Of a DNA stretch of 64,000 nt, positions 9,589-19,403 are shown piece by piece (the first letter of the stretch is position 1; each line of letters opens with the position of its first letter). The translations under genes and the position numbers were made by a program. This stretch comes from Vibrio natriegens NBRC 15636 = ATCC 14048 = DSM 759 (GTDB lineage: Bacteria > Pseudomonadota > Gammaproteobacteria > Enterobacterales > Vibrionaceae). The stretch is from the NCBI RefSeq assembly GCF_035621455.1, contig NZ_CP141822.1, positions 1,116,001 to 1,180,000 on the forward strand, written 5' to 3'. The notes under the pieces were generated by a model. That model did not search any database. It saw nothing but the letters and a program-made list of their open reading frames with translations, and was not told the origin of the DNA.

Positions 9589-9860
9589 TATTCTTCTTTA
9601 CATTTAATCCTGCGATCACTTTACGAGAGTTTTGCTGAAATAGGTAATTTCACGTTATAATCAGCAGCAATTTTTTCGCTCTGGTGCGGTTTTGAACAGT
9701 TGTAGTACTAAAAAGCACCAATGAATGATAAAACACACTTAATTGTACGCTGAGTAGTCGATTTTCATAGACTTTCAGCGTATAACTGAATCTTTACTCT
9801 GCTTGGCAATGAAGCCGACAGAGCGTAGTCAACAACTTTTGAGAGATTGGGAATTTCATT

Positions 9861-11639
9861 ATGCGTACCCATTACTGTGGTCACCTGAACAAGTCCCTTG
9901 CAGGACAAACTGTAGAACTTTGCGGCTGGGTTAACCGTCGCCGTGATTTAGGCGGTCTTATTTTTATCGATATGCGAGATCGTGAAGGCATCGTTCAGGT
10001 AGTTGTAGATCCAGATATGGCGGATGCGTATGAAGTGGCTAACACACTTCGTAATGAATTCTGTATCAAACTAACGGGTGAAGTTCGTGTTCGTCCAGAA
10101 AGCCAAGTAAACAAAGACATGGCAACCGGTGAAGTTGAGATCCTTGCAAAAGGTCTTGAAATCATCAACCGTTCTGACGTTTTGCCTCTAGACTTCAACC
10201 AAAAGAACTCTGAAGAGCAGCGTCTTAAGTACCGTTACCTGGACCTACGTCGTCCAGAAATGAGTGACCGCATCAAGCTACGTGCTAAAGCGTCTAGCTT
10301 TGTTCGTCGTTTCCTAGACGACAACGGTTTCCTGGATATCGAAACTCCAGTACTAACTAAAGCGACGCCAGAAGGTGCTCGTGACTACCTAGTACCAAGC
10401 CGTGTTCATAAGGGCAGTTTCTACGCGCTTCCTCAGTCTCCACAGCTATTTAAACAGCTGTTAATGATGTCTGGTTTTGACCGTTACTACCAAATCGTTA
10501 AGTGTTTCCGTGACGAAGACTTGCGTGCTGACCGTCAGCCAGAGTTCACCCAGATCGATATCGAAACGTCATTCATGACGGCTGATCAAGTACGTGAAGT
10601 GACTGAAAACATGGTTCGCGATATGTGGCAAGAGCTACTAAACGTAGACCTGGGTCAGTTCCCAGTAATGCCGTTTGCGGAAGCAATTCGTCGTTTCGGC
10701 TCTGACAAACCAGACCTACGTAACCCACTAGAGCTAGTAGACGTTGCTGATCTTGTAAAAGACGTAGACTTCAAAGTGTTCTCTGGTCCGGCAAACGACG
10801 AGAAAGGTCGTGTTGCGGTAATCCGTGTACCAGGTGGCGCGTCTCTGACTCGTAAGCAAATCGACGGTTACGCTGAGTTCGTTGGTATCTACGGCGCGAA
10901 AGGCTTGGCGTGGATGAAGGTTAACGACCGCGCTGCAGGGGTGGAAGGTATCCAGTCTCCAGTTGCTAAGTTCCTAAACGAAGACGTGATCAACGGCATT
11001 CTAGACCGCACTCAAGCAGAATCTGGCGATATCATCCTATTTGGTGCTGACAAAGCAGGCATCGTTGCAGAAGCACTAGGTGCACTACGTCTGAAACTAG
11101 GTAAAGATCTAGAACTTACGGACGAGTCTGCATGGGCACCTCTATGGGTTGTTGACTTCCCAATGTTCGAAGAAGATGACGAAGGCAACCTACACGCAAT
11201 GCATCACCCGTTCACGGCACCTCTTGGTGTTAATGCGGAAGAGCTAAAAGCGAACCCAGCGGCAGCGAACTCAAACGCATACGACATGGTTCTAAACGGC
11301 TACGAAGTGGGCGGCGGTTCTGTACGTATCCACAACGCAGAAATGCAGGCAGCAGTGTTCGATATCCTAGGTATCGATGCAGACGAGCAACGACTAAAAT
11401 TCGGCTTCCTTCTAGACGCACTGAAGTTCGGTACGCCTCCGCACGCAGGTCTTGCATTCGGTCTGGACCGTCTGGTTATGCTGCTATGTGGTACTGAGAA
11501 CATCCGTGATGTTATCGCGTTCCCTAAAACAACAGCAGCAGCGTGTCTACTGACAGACGCACCAAGCATTGCAAACCCTGCAGCGCTAGAAGAGCTGGCA
11601 GTTGCGGTAACAGTAGCAAAAGAAAAAGACGCAGAATAA
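9861..11639 (+). CDS. aspS: Aspartyl-tRNA synthetase
   Basis: This 592-residue class II synthetase charges tRNA-Asp. An N-terminal OB-fold anticodon-binding domain (about 1-105, [20 protein letters not shown]) is followed by motif 2 ([18 protein letters not shown], about 217-234), a bacterial insertion domain and motif 3 ([13 protein letters not shown] near 530). The length fits the bacterial discriminating type. The start [15 protein letters not shown] is the standard one. Codon use is strongly biased toward CTA, CGT and GGT as in highly expressed Vibrio genes. The gene ends at a strong terminator and precedes ruvC. Confidence 0.97.
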   Translation: MRTHYCGHLNKSLAGQTVELCGWVNRRRDLGGLIFIDMRDREGIVQVVVDPDMADAYEVANTLRNEFCIKLTGEVRVRPESQVNKDMATGEVEILAKGLEIINRSDVLPLDFNQKNSEEQRLKYRYLDLRRPEMSDRIKLRAKASSFVRRFLDDNGFLDIETPVLTKATPEGARDYLVPSRVHKGSFYALPQSPQLFKQLLMMSGFDRYYQIVKCFRDEDLRADRQPEFTQIDIETSFMTADQVREVTENMVRDMWQELLNVDLGQFPVMPFAEAIRRFGSDKPDLRNPLELVDVADLVKDVDFKVFSGPANDEKGRVAVIRVPGGASLTRKQIDGYAEFVGIYGAKGLAWMKVNDRAAGVEGIQSPVAKFLNEDVINGILDRTQAESGDIILFGADKAGIVAEALGALRLKLGKDLELTDESAWAPLWVVDFPMFEEDDEGNLHAMHHPFTAPLGVNAEELKANPAAANSNAYDMVLNGYEVGGGSVRIHNAEMQAAVFDILGIDADEQRLKFGFLLDALKFGTPPHAGLAFGLDRLVMLLCGTENIRDVIAFPKTTAAACLLTDAPSIANPAALEELAVAVTVAKEKDAE

Positions 11640-11655
11640 GCGCACAACAATTGAA

Positions 11656-11687
11656 GAAAAACTCCCGCAATTGCGGGAGTTTTTGTT
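11656..11687 (+). terminator. aspS intrinsic terminator
   Basis: ACTCCCGC and GCGGGAGT form a perfect stem around AATT, with flanking A and T runs that lengthen it, and a long T-run follows. It lies 20 bases after the aspS stop. Confidence 0.92.
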
Positions 11688-11747
11688 TTAATGAAATATA
11701 TTCTAATAAGTCTAATAAATTTAATGAGTTGTTGATTAGGAAACTTA

Positions 11748-12269
11748 ATGTCAATTATTTTGGGCATTGACCCAGGCTCACGTATTACCGGTTACGGTGT
11801 CATCCGCCAGCAAGGCCGCCATTTGCAATATCTTGGCAGCGGCTGTATCCGCATGTCTGAAAAAGAGCTCCCGGGTCGACTCAAACAAATTTATGCCGGT
11901 GTTACGGAAATCATTACTCAGTTTCAGCCAGATGTCTTCGCTATCGAACAAGTTTTTATGGCGAAAAACGCCGATTCTGCGCTAAAACTGGGACAGGCTC
12001 GAGGCAGTGCAATCGTCGCGGCTGTAAATGCGGATTTACCTGTTTATGAATACGCCGCACGCCTGATTAAACAGGCCGTTGTGGGGACCGGCGGTGCAGA
12101 TAAAACTCAGGTCCAGCACATGGTCCAACATATGTTGAAGCTGCCAGCAAAACCGCAAGCCGATGCGGCCGATGCCTTGGGTGTGGCAATCTGTCATGCC
12201 AATACCAACAAAACGCTAGTGGCATTGGCAGGAAAGGCGACCAGCGCACGAAAAGGGCGCTACCGGTAA
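11748..12269 (+). CDS. ruvC: Holliday junction resolvase RuvC
   Basis: RuvC is the endonuclease that cuts Holliday junctions moved by RuvAB. The 173 residues agree with E. coli RuvC. The acidic catalytic residues are visible: Asp in [14 protein letters not shown] (Asp7), Glu in [11 protein letters not shown] (about 66), and the C-terminal pair in [13 protein letters not shown] (about 138-150). It leads a ruvC-ruvA-ruvB run on one strand. The start ATG gives [10 protein letters not shown], as usual. Confidence 0.96.
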   Translation: MSIILGIDPGSRITGYGVIRQQGRHLQYLGSGCIRMSEKELPGRLKQIYAGVTEIITQFQPDVFAIEQVFMAKNADSALKLGQARGSAIVAAVNADLPVYEYAARLIKQAVVGTGGADKTQVQHMVQHMLKLPAKPQADAADALGVAICHANTNKTLVALAGKATSARKGRYR

Positions 12270-12336
12270 AATTAACTGGATGTCTATCCAGTTCTTTATT
12301 ATCCTGTCGCAAATTCATTTCCAAAGAGTATTTATC

Positions 12337-12951
12337 GTGATTGGACGTCTTCGCGGCACCTTGCTAGAAAAGCAACCTCCTGAAGTTTTAATTGAAGTTA
12401 ACGGCATTGGTTATGAAGTTCAGATGCCAATGAGCTGTTTCTACGAGCTGCCAAACATCGGCGAAGAAGCCATCATTTATACTCATTTTGTTGTTCGCGA
12501 AGATGCTCAGCTGCTTTACGGTTTCAATACCGTAAAAGAGCGTGCGCTGTTCCGTGAAGTGATTAAAGCAAACGGCGTGGGTCCTAAATTGGGCTTGGGC
12601 ATTTTGTCTGGTATGACAGCAAGTCAGTTTGTTACATGCGTTGAACGAGAGGATGTTTCAACACTCGTTAAGCTGCCGGGCGTTGGTAAGAAAACGGCTG
12701 AGCGCCTTGTGGTTGAAATGAAAGACCGTCTGAAAGGGTGGGGTGCTGGTGATCTCTTCACCCCATTTACCGATGCCGCACCGGCAGATTCCGCAATGGC
12801 TGCATCTAACAACGCAGAAGAAGAGGCGGTGAGTGCACTGCTTGCTCTAGGTTACAAACCAACGCAAGCCTCGAAAGTCGTGTCTCAAATCGCGAAACCG
12901 GATATGAACAGCGAGCAGCTGATCCGTGAAGCGCTAAAATCAATGGTGTAA
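12337..12951 (+). CDS. ruvA: Holliday junction DNA helicase subunit RuvA
   Basis: RuvA tetramers bind the four-way junction and load RuvB. I start at GTG 12337 because the product then begins [17 protein letters not shown], the usual N-terminus, giving 204 residues. The longer open frame from 12280 adds an unconserved leader. The OB-fold N-domain runs to about 64. Two helix-hairpin-helix segments follow ([16 protein letters not shown] and [16 protein letters not shown]), then a flexible linker and the C-terminal RuvB-binding domain ([15 protein letters not shown]). It is 67 bases after ruvC. Confidence 0.95.
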   Translation: MIGRLRGTLLEKQPPEVLIEVNGIGYEVQMPMSCFYELPNIGEEAIIYTHFVVREDAQLLYGFNTVKERALFREVIKANGVGPKLGLGILSGMTASQFVTCVEREDVSTLVKLPGVGKKTAERLVVEMKDRLKGWGAGDLFTPFTDAAPADSAMAASNNAEEEAVSALLALGYKPTQASKVVSQIAKPDMNSEQLIREALKSMV

Positions 12952-13040
12952 CGCCAGTCCGAAAGTAACAGTTTGCCGATTGCGATAAGTTGCTTAAGGT
13001 AATCTATTCTCTCAGGTAACCATTTTTTCAAGGTAACAAG

Positions 13041-14045
13041 ATGATTGAAGCTGATCGTTTAATCGCTCCAGAAAACCCGGCGTTTAAGGAAGAAGACGTC
13101 ATTGACCGTGCAATCCGTCCGAAAAAGTTAGAAGACTACCAAGGTCAGGATCACGTTCGAGGCCAGATGGAGATCTTTATTAAAGCGGCACAGCTGCGTA
13201 ATGAAGCGTTAGATCACCTGCTGATTTTTGGTCCTCCTGGCTTGGGTAAAACCACACTCGCCAATATCGTTGCTAACGAAATGGAAGTGAACATTCGTAC
13301 CACTTCAGGTCCTGTGCTGGAAAAAGCAGGGGACTTAGCCGCGCTGCTCACCAACTTAGAAGAAAACGATGTTCTCTTTATCGATGAAATCCACCGCTTG
13401 AGCCCAATGGTTGAAGAGGTGCTTTATCCCGCGATGGAAGACTACCAGCTAGATATTATGATTGGTGAAGGTCCGGCAGCTCGCTCAATTAAAATCGATT
13501 TGCCGCCATTTACCTTAATCGGCGCGACGACACGTGCTGGTTCACTGACGTCACCATTACGCGACCGTTTTGGTATCACTCAGCGTCTTGAGTTTTATAA
13601 GATTAAAGACCTGCAGGACATTGTTCAGCGTAGTGCGGATTGTTTAGGTCTCTCTATGGACCCGGAAGGGGCTTTAGAGGTCGCACGTCGTGCTCGTGGC
13701 ACACCTCGTATTGCAAACCGTTTATTACGTCGTGTGCGTGATTATGCGGAAGTGAAAGGCAACGGTCACATCTGTGCTGATGTCGCTGATAAAGCACTTA
13801 ACATGCTTGATGTTGATGCTCAGGGCTTCGACTATATGGACCGTAAACTTCTCCTCGCGATTATGGAGAAGTTTGGCGGAGGTCCCGTTGGCTTAGATAA
13901 TATGGCAGCGGCTATTGGTGAAGAAAAAGACACCATAGAAGACGTGCTGGAACCTTATCTGATTCAACAAGGTTATTTACAACGAACACCACGGGGTAGA
14001 ATTGCCACTGATCGGGCTTATCTCCACTTTGGAATCGAAAAATAG
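13041..14045 (+). CDS. ruvB: Holliday junction DNA helicase motor RuvB
   Basis: RuvB is the AAA+ motor that drives branch migration with RuvA. The 334 residues carry Walker [12 protein letters not shown] near 63-73, Walker [11 protein letters not shown] near 111-120, sensor 1 [10 protein letters not shown] and the arginine finger in [11 protein letters not shown], followed by a winged-helix C-domain ending [13 protein letters not shown]. The start [13 protein letters not shown] is standard, with an AAGGT ribosome site. A terminator follows six bases after the stop, closing the ruv group before the cyd genes. Confidence 0.97.
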   Translation: MIEADRLIAPENPAFKEEDVIDRAIRPKKLEDYQGQDHVRGQMEIFIKAAQLRNEALDHLLIFGPPGLGKTTLANIVANEMEVNIRTTSGPVLEKAGDLAALLTNLEENDVLFIDEIHRLSPMVEEVLYPAMEDYQLDIMIGEGPAARSIKIDLPPFTLIGATTRAGSLTSPLRDRFGITQRLEFYKIKDLQDIVQRSADCLGLSMDPEGALEVARRARGTPRIANRLLRRVRDYAEVKGNGHICADVADKALNMLDVDAQGFDYMDRKLLLAIMEKFGGGPVGLDNMAAAIGEEKDTIEDVLEPYLIQQGYLQRTPRGRIATDRAYLHFGIEK

Positions 14046-14050
14046 AAAGT

Positions 14051-14085
14051 AAAAAGGCTGGGCAAATTGCTCAGCCTTTTTGCTT
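14051..14085 (+). terminator. ruvB intrinsic terminator
   Basis: AAAAAGGCTG pairs with CAGCCTTTTT, with further inner pairing (GCA with TGC) around a short loop, followed by T-rich sequence. It sits immediately after ruvB. Confidence 0.88.
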
Positions 14086-14228
14086 TTGGTGATCTATGTC
14101 TCATTTATTGAATTTCTTTAATTCCTTTTTAGTTAACAGAAAAGTTCTAGTTGTTGCGCTAATGTTTGCCTGTAGCCCGTTATTTACTCCCCTGATTACC
14201 CAGCCTTAACATTTGCGTCAGGTGTTGT

Positions 14229-14242
14229 TTGATTTGCGTCAA
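14229..14242. promoter_or_regulatory. FNR-like box, upstream copy, in the cydA promoter region
   Basis: TTGATTTGCGTCAA matches the FNR consensus TTGAT-N4-ATCAA with one mismatch. The ten bases ATTTGCGTCA occur both here (14232-14241) and at 14211-14220, two helical turns apart. The position is about 265 bases before the cydA start. Confidence 0.5.
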
Positions 14243-14278
14243 GGTGATGGATTTTTGTCCACGTTCTGTGCATAAATA

Positions 14279-14292
14279 TTGATGTGTATCAA
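14279..14292. promoter_or_regulatory. FNR-like box, perfect match, in the cydA promoter region
   Basis: TTGATGTGTATCAA is a perfect TTGAT-N4-ATCAA site. It lies exactly 50 bases from the upstream copy and about 215 bases before cydA. Oxygen-linked control of cytochrome bd by FNR/ArcA is established in enterobacteria. Its action here is inferred from the match. Confidence 0.65.
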
Positions 14293-14370
14293 AGCGCATT
14301 CTGGCTATAAATCTTTTGAAACAATGTGTTTTTACAAGTAATATTAGCCACAGCTATATTAGCTGATGCT

Positions 14371-14381
14371 TAACAATTAAC
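14371..14381 (-). promoter_or_regulatory. Possible ArcA-type site upstream of cydA
   Basis: On the minus strand this reads GTTAATTGTTA, with another GTTA just upstream, which resembles the direct-repeat ArcA box. The match is loose and the region is AT-rich, so this is tentative. The rest of the 14086-14507 gap shows no small gene. Confidence 0.3.
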
Positions 14382-14507
14382 TAACCAACGAAGTACATTT
14401 TCGCAACAAAAAGTTGTGACAATTCAACATATTTCATGTGTGAATAACACTTGATTATGGATTGCAATATGTAGAGAGTGTCATTCAGCCGACACATAGG
14501 AGTTACC

Positions 14508-16094
14508 ATGATTGACGTAGTTGATCTATCGCGGTTGCAGTTTGCACTAACAGCGATGTATCACTTCCTATTCGTACCATTGACCCTTGGTATGGCCTTC
14601 CTACTGGCCATTATGGAGTCGTTGTACGTAATGACGAATAAGCAAATCTATAAGGACATGACCAAGTTCTGGGGCAAGCTGTTCGGTATTAACTTTGCAC
14701 TTGGTGTGGCTACCGGCCTTACCATGGAGTTCCAGTTTGGTACTAACTGGTCGTATTACTCGCACTACGTAGGTGACATCTTTGGTGCACCACTCGCCAT
14801 CGAAGCACTGGTTGCGTTCTTCCTGGAGTCAACGTTTGTAGGCTTATTCTTCTTCGGGTGGGATCGACTGTCTAAACGTCAACACTTAGCGGTAACTTGG
14901 CTGGTGGCTTTAGGTTCTAACTTCTCAGCACTGTGGATCCTTATTGCGAACGGCTGGATGCAAAACCCAGTTGGCGCGGAATTCAACTTCGAAACCATGC
15001 GAATGGAAATGGTCAGCTTTGCAGAAGTTGTGTTTAACCCAGTTGCTCAGGTTAAATTCGTTCACACGGTAGCTTCTGGCTACACCTGTGGCGCAATGTT
15101 TGTTCTAGGCATCAGTTCATACTACCTATTAAAAGGTCGTGACGTTGCATTCGCTCGTCGTTCATTTGCTATTGCCGCTTCATTCGGTATGGCAGCGATT
15201 CTTTCTACTATCGTTCTTGGTGACGAATCTGGCTATGAGCTTGGTGAAGTTCAGAAAGTGAAGCTTGCTGCAGTAGAAGCTGAATGGCACACAGAACCAG
15301 CACCAGCTGCGTTTACGCTGTTTGGTATTCCTAACCAAGAAGACATGCATACTGACTACGCAATTAAGATCCCTTACGTAATGGGTATTATTGCAACTCG
15401 TTCTATCGATAAGGAAGTCACGGGCTTACGTGACCTGCATGATCAACACTTAGAGCGTATTCGCACGGGTATGTACGCGTACGAGCTGCTAGAGAAGCTT
15501 CGTGCGGGTGATAAGTCTGAAGAGAACATGGCTGCGTTCGATGAAGTGAAAGGTGACCTAGGTTACGGTCTACTTCTAAAACGCTACACAGAAAATGTTG
15601 TTGATGCGACAGAAGAGCAGATTCAAGCAGCAGCGGATGACTCTATCCCAACCGTGTGGCCGCTATTCTGGTCATTCCGTATCATGGTTGCGTGTGGCTT
15701 CATTATGCTATTCGTATTCGGCTTGGCATTCATCCAAACGTGTCGTCAGAAGATTACACAGAAGAAATGGCTGCTTAAAGCTGCGCTATTCAGTATTCCA
15801 CTTCCATGGATTGCTATCGAAGCAGGTTGGTTTGTTGCGGAGTTTGGTCGTCAACCATGGGCGGTTGGTGAGATTCTCCCAGTACACGTCGCTGCCTCAG
15901 CACTGACAGCCGGTGAAATCTTGACTTCACTATTCGCGATTCTGGCGCTTTACACTGCATTCCTGATTGCAGAAGTTTACTTAATGGTGAAATTCGCTCG
16001 TAAAGGTCCAAGTAGTCTGAAAACTGGACGTTACCACTTCGAGCAAAACGCTGACTCTGTTGAAGACAAAGTTAGTCGCCAAGTAGAAGCGTAA
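14508..16094 (+). CDS. cydA: Cytochrome bd ubiquinol oxidase subunit I
   Basis: CydA carries hemes b558, b595 and d of the quinol oxidase that reduces oxygen at low tension. I start at ATG 14508 ([19 protein letters not shown]) behind an AGGAG ribosome site, giving 528 residues. An upstream GTG at 14478 is not needed. His19, a heme ligand, is in place. Nine or so membrane helices are present, along with a periplasmic Q-loop near 250-330 that contains [13 protein letters not shown]. The gene is preceded by a long regulatory region with FNR-like boxes and followed by cydB after 17 bases. Confidence 0.96.
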   Translation: MIDVVDLSRLQFALTAMYHFLFVPLTLGMAFLLAIMESLYVMTNKQIYKDMTKFWGKLFGINFALGVATGLTMEFQFGTNWSYYSHYVGDIFGAPLAIEALVAFFLESTFVGLFFFGWDRLSKRQHLAVTWLVALGSNFSALWILIANGWMQNPVGAEFNFETMRMEMVSFAEVVFNPVAQVKFVHTVASGYTCGAMFVLGISSYYLLKGRDVAFARRSFAIAASFGMAAILSTIVLGDESGYELGEVQKVKLAAVEAEWHTEPAPAAFTLFGIPNQEDMHTDYAIKIPYVMGIIATRSIDKEVTGLRDLHDQHLERIRTGMYAYELLEKLRAGDKSEENMAAFDEVKGDLGYGLLLKRYTENVVDATEEQIQAAADDSIPTVWPLFWSFRIMVACGFIMLFVFGLAFIQTCRQKITQKKWLLKAALFSIPLPWIAIEAGWFVAEFGRQPWAVGEILPVHVAASALTAGEILTSLFAILALYTAFLIAEVYLMVKFARKGPSSLKTGRYHFEQNADSVEDKVSRQVEA

Positions 16095-16111
16095 GACAAG
16101 GAGACAACAAG

Positions 16112-17248
16112 ATGTTTGATTACGAAATCTTGCGATTCATCTGGTGGGTACTGATCGGTGTTCTACTAGTTGGTTTTGCAGTAACAGATGGATTCGATAT
16201 GGGTGTAGGCGCGCTTGTACCTGTTATCGGTAAAAGCGACACACAACGTCGTGTCATGATTAACTCAATCGCCCCACACTGGGATGGTAACCAAGTTTGG
16301 CTTATCACTGCGGGTGGTGCATTGTTTGCGGCTTGGCCTCTAGTGTACGCAACGTCATTCTCTGGTTTCTACCTAGCGATGATCTTGACGCTTGCAGCGC
16401 TGTGGCTACGTCCTCTTGGTCTGGACTACCGCTCGAAAATTGAAGATCCAAAATGGCGCAGAAACTGGGATATTTGTATCTCAATCAGTGGCTTTGTTCC
16501 GCCAATTATCTTCGGTGTAGCTTTTGGTAACCTTCTACAAGGTGTTCCATTCCAATTGAGTGACTTCCTGATGCCAACGTATCACGGTTCATTCTTTGGT
16601 CTGCTAAACCCATTCGCGTTGCTGTGTGGCCTAGTAAGCTTGTTCATGATTCTGATGCAGGGTTCGAGCTGGCTACAGATGAAGACTACTGGCGAAGTGC
16701 ATACTCGTGCGCGTAACGTCGCTCAGCTTACTGGTCTGCTAACTGTGGTAACGTTTGTTGTTGCTGGTTTCTGGGTTCAGAACATTGAAGGCTACGTAAT
16801 TGTTGGTGGTATTGATACCAATGCAGCGTCTAACCCTCTGAACAAAGAGGTGATTCGTGAAGCAGGTGCGTGGATGAAGAACTTTGAAACCCACCCACTG
16901 CTATGGGCTGCACCAGTACTAGGTGTTGCGATGCCACTACTTACTGTTCTGGCTTCTCGCCTTGAAAAGTGTGCGACTTCGTTCATCACTTCAAGCCTTG
17001 GTGTTGCGGGTATTATCTTTACTGCTGGTTTTGCGATGTTCCCATTCATCATGCCGTCAGATCTAGTGCCTAGCCACAGCTTGACGATGTGGGATGCAAC
17101 TTCATCTGAGCTGACGCTTAACCTAATGACAGGTGTTGCGTTTGTTATGGTACCAATCATTCTGGGTTACACGTCTTGGACTTACTACAAGATGTTCGGC
17201 CGCTTGGATGATAAGTACATTGAAGACAACAAAAACTCACTTTACTAA
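16112..17248 (+). CDS. cydB: Cytochrome bd ubiquinol oxidase subunit II
   Basis: CydB is the structural partner of CydA in the inner membrane. The 378 residues match the E. coli length and show about eight or nine hydrophobic helices. The N-terminus is MFDYEILRFIWWVLIGVLL, followed by the conserved FAVTDGFDMGVGAL and HWDGNQVWLITAGGALFAAWP segments. An AAGGAG ribosome site precedes the ATG. cydX follows after 12 bases, and the order cydA-cydB-cydX-ybgE is the classical operon. Confidence 0.96.
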   Translation: MFDYEILRFIWWVLIGVLLVGFAVTDGFDMGVGALVPVIGKSDTQRRVMINSIAPHWDGNQVWLITAGGALFAAWPLVYATSFSGFYLAMILTLAALWLRPLGLDYRSKIEDPKWRRNWDICISISGFVPPIIFGVAFGNLLQGVPFQLSDFLMPTYHGSFFGLLNPFALLCGLVSLFMILMQGSSWLQMKTTGEVHTRARNVAQLTGLLTVVTFVVAGFWVQNIEGYVIVGGIDTNAASNPLNKEVIREAGAWMKNFETHPLLWAAPVLGVAMPLLTVLASRLEKCATSFITSSLGVAGIIFTAGFAMFPFIMPSDLVPSHSLTMWDATSSELTLNLMTGVAFVMVPIILGYTSWTYYKMFGRLDDKYIEDNKNSLY

Positions 17249-17260
17249 GGAGCAATCACT

Positions 17261-17368
17261 ATGTGGTATTTCGCATGGATTCTAGGTGTACTACTTGCTT
17301 GTGCATTCGGTATCATCAACGCTCTTTGGTTAGAGCACTCAGAAATGATGGATAAAGACAGTGAGTGA
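17261..17368 (+). CDS. cydX: Cytochrome bd small subunit CydX
   Basis: This 35-residue single-helix protein begins MWYFAWILGVLLACAFGIIN and ends in an acidic tail (EMMDKDSE). CydX stabilises the heme centres of cytochrome bd in E. coli. The conserved WYFAWILG segment and Glu in LWLEH are visible. The ATG has a strong AAGGAG site. The 3' end overlaps the GTG start of ybgE by eight bases, a sign of coupling. Confidence 0.93.
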   Translation: MWYFAWILGVLLACAFGIINALWLEHSEMMDKDSE

Positions 17369-17663
17369 TCTCGCTGATAAGGTAGCGAAGTTACATGAAC
17401 CAACAGATAAGACTCTGCTGAGGGTCTTATCTCTCATCCTCGGCTTTATGCATGTTGGATTGGTCATGTGGGAGCCAGAAGCTTACAGCCAGGCGATTGG
17501 CGGGTTTAACGCCGTCATCGCTCCAGCACTGATTTGGGCAGTATGCTCAAGCATGGTGTTTGGCGTTGGCTTCAAGCCGAGAAGTTGGTATTGGCAGGTG
17601 TTATTCAGCCCATACTTTTCACTGACTATCTTATTGTATTTAACTGTACGCTATTTCATGTAG
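17361..17663 (+). CDS. ybgE: cyd operon membrane protein YbgE
   Basis: This 100-residue inner-membrane protein starts at a GTG inside cydX and shows three hydrophobic segments (about 20-36, 48-67 and 78-97). WEPEAYSQAIGGFN and GFKPRSWYWQVLFSPYFSL fit the YbgE family that follows cydABX. Its precise role is not established. A terminator (17707-17733) follows, so the cyd operon ends here. Confidence 0.88.
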   Translation: MSDLADKVAKLHEPTDKTLLRVLSLILGFMHVGLVMWEPEAYSQAIGGFNAVIAPALIWAVCSSMVFGVGFKPRSWYWQVLFSPYFSLTILLYLTVRYFM

Positions 17664-17706
17664 CTTGAAATAAGCTGAAATAAAGTCGGTTATTTCATCA
17701 TCGATT

Positions 17707-17740
17707 AAAAGCTAGGCTCTTTGCCTGGCTTTTATTTTTT
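17707..17740 (+). terminator. cyd operon terminator
   Basis: AAAAGCTAGGC pairs with GCCTGGCTTTT (one G-U wobble) around TCTTT, followed by ATTTTTT. It separates the cyd operon from the ybgC-tol operon. Confidence 0.85.
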
Positions 17741-17835
17741 CTACAAAAATCAAAAATATTCCGCTCACTTGGTACCAATTCATATTGCTTAAGTTATAGT
17801 AACTACTTTAAAGAATTGACTCTATTGGTACTCTC

Positions 17836-18255
17836 TTGCAAGGCACATCTAATTCATTCCGCTGGCCGATCACCGTGTACTATGAAGACACAGACGCGGG
17901 TGGCGTTGTTTATCATTCAAATTACCTGAAATTCTTTGAGCGTGCCCGTACTGAAATGTTGCGTGCAAAAGGTATCTCTCAACAAGTGTTACTGGAACAA
18001 AACATCGGTTTCGTTGTCCGACACATGGATATCGATTTCAAACAAGGGGCAAAGCTGGACGAACATTTGACAGTCTTGACCCGAGTGTCAGAAATAAAAC
18101 GTGCGTCTTTACAATTCTGTCAAGAGTTGGTCAATGATCAAGGGCGGATATTGTGCAGTACCTTTGTTAAGGTAGCATGTGTCGATAATAAGAAAATGAA
18201 ACCAATAGCTATTCCAGCATTTATTAATTCGGAGCTAACAAATAGTGACTGCTGA
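17836..18255 (+). CDS. ybgC: Acyl-CoA thioesterase YbgC, first gene of the tol operon
   Basis: YbgC is a hot-dog-fold thioesterase of the 4-hydroxybenzoyl-CoA type and is associated with phospholipid enzymes and the Tol-Pal system. The conserved start region [20 protein letters not shown] gives catalytic Asp20 and His27, equal to E. coli Asp18 and His25. The only sensible start in frame is TTG 17836, giving 139 residues, and its ribosome site is weak. That implies modest translation or a wrongly placed start. The gene overlaps tolQ by 11 bases. Confidence 0.9.
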   Translation: MQGTSNSFRWPITVYYEDTDAGGVVYHSNYLKFFERARTEMLRAKGISQQVLLEQNIGFVVRHMDIDFKQGAKLDEHLTVLTRVSEIKRASLQFCQELVNDQGRILCSTFVKVACVDNKKMKPIAIPAFINSELTNSDC

Positions 18256-18943
18256 TATTTCCATTTTAGATCTCTTTCTTCAGGCAAGTCTGTTGGTAAA
18301 ACTTGTGATGCTGACACTACTTGGTATGTCGATTGCGTCATGGGCGATGATCATTAAGCGCAGCAAAGTGCTTTCACACGCATCAAAAGATGCAGAATCA
18401 TTTGAAGATAAGTTCTGGTCAGGTACCGATCTTTCTCAGCTTTACCAAAAAGTAAAAGCTCGTAAAGATGAAATCATCGGCACAGAAGAGATCTTCTACG
18501 CCGGTTTTACAGAATTTGCACGTCTGCGTAAGAGTAACGCAAACTCTCCAGCTTACATTATGGAAGGGACAGGACGTGCCATGCGCGTTGCCGTTGCTCG
18601 TGAAGTTGATGAGCTAGAAACCAGCTTACCTTTCCTTGCTACGGTAGGTTCAATCAGCCCGTACATTGGTCTGTTTGGTACCGTTTGGGGCATCATGCAT
18701 GCGTTTATCGCACTGGGTGAAGTAAAACAAGCAACCCTTTCGATGGTAGCACCAGGTATCGCAGAAGCGTTGATCGCGACGGCAATGGGTCTGTTTGCTG
18801 CTATCCCAGCGGTAATGGCTTACAACCGACTAAGCAACAAAGTAAGTAAGCTTGAGCACACGTACGCGACTTTCTCAGAAGAATTCCACAGCATCCTTCA
18901 TCGTCAGGCGATGGCTGGCCGAGACAGCGCGGATAAGGAATAA
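18245..18943 (+). CDS. tolQ: Tol-Pal system protein TolQ
   Basis: TolQ is the inner-membrane motor component that, with TolR, uses the proton gradient to energise TolA during outer-membrane constriction. The 232 residues show three membrane helices: about 17-38, and the pair around [19 protein letters not shown] (138-156) and [19 protein letters not shown] (172-190). A GTG start lies within the end of ybgC, indicating coupling. tolR begins three bases after the stop. Confidence 0.96.
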   Translation: MTADISILDLFLQASLLVKLVMLTLLGMSIASWAMIIKRSKVLSHASKDAESFEDKFWSGTDLSQLYQKVKARKDEIIGTEEIFYAGFTEFARLRKSNANSPAYIMEGTGRAMRVAVAREVDELETSLPFLATVGSISPYIGLFGTVWGIMHAFIALGEVKQATLSMVAPGIAEALIATAMGLFAAIPAVMAYNRLSNKVSKLEHTYATFSEEFHSILHRQAMAGRDSADKE

Positions 18944-18946
18944 AGC

Positions 18947-19390
18947 ATGGCGGGTTACCAACCTAAAAAGCGCAAAATGACGGCAGAGATCAACGTTGTA
19001 CCTTATATCGACGTGATGCTGGTACTGTTGATCATTTTCATGGCAACCGCTCCATTCGTGACGCAAGGTGTTGACGTTGAGCTACCAAAGACCTCAAACG
19101 CAACCCCTGCTCAGGAGCTAGCCGGAGATACTGATAGCAGTTTCATCATTATCGAAATTGATCGCGATGGTAACTTAGGTCTGAGTGTCAACGATGAAGA
19201 AGTTCAGCGTGGCCTATCACTGCAAGACGTGATTGTACGTGTGAAAGCTGAGCGATCGCTTAAACCTGATTCACCTGTTGCGGTAGGTGGCGATGCAGCA
19301 ACCCCGTATGCAGATGTAGTCCTTCTACTTGATGAATTGAGTCGTGCCGGTATCCCTAAAGTAGGGCTCCTGACCGATATCAGGGAATAA
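18947..19390 (+). CDS. tolR: Tol-Pal system protein TolR
   Basis: TolR is the 147-residue ExbD-type partner of TolQ. One membrane helix spans about 17-38 (VVPYIDVMLVLLIIFMATAP) and contains the conserved proton-path Asp in YIDVML. A periplasmic domain follows, ending in a segment (DAATPYADVVLLLDELSRAG) typical of ExbD/TolR. It lies between tolQ and tolA with very short gaps. Confidence 0.96.
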   Translation: MAGYQPKKRKMTAEINVVPYIDVMLVLLIIFMATAPFVTQGVDVELPKTSNATPAQELAGDTDSSFIIIEIDRDGNLGLSVNDEEVQRGLSLQDVIVRVKAERSLKPDSPVAVGGDAATPYADVVLLLDELSRAGIPKVGLLTDIRE

Positions 19391-19403
19391 ACGTCAACTA
19401 TTC

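Noticed and set aside
11300..11767. Minus-strand open frame of 155 codons over the end of aspS and into ruvC
   Set aside because: It lies opposite a codon-biased aspS and its terminator. Its composition is that of an antisense shadow, with no ribosome site.
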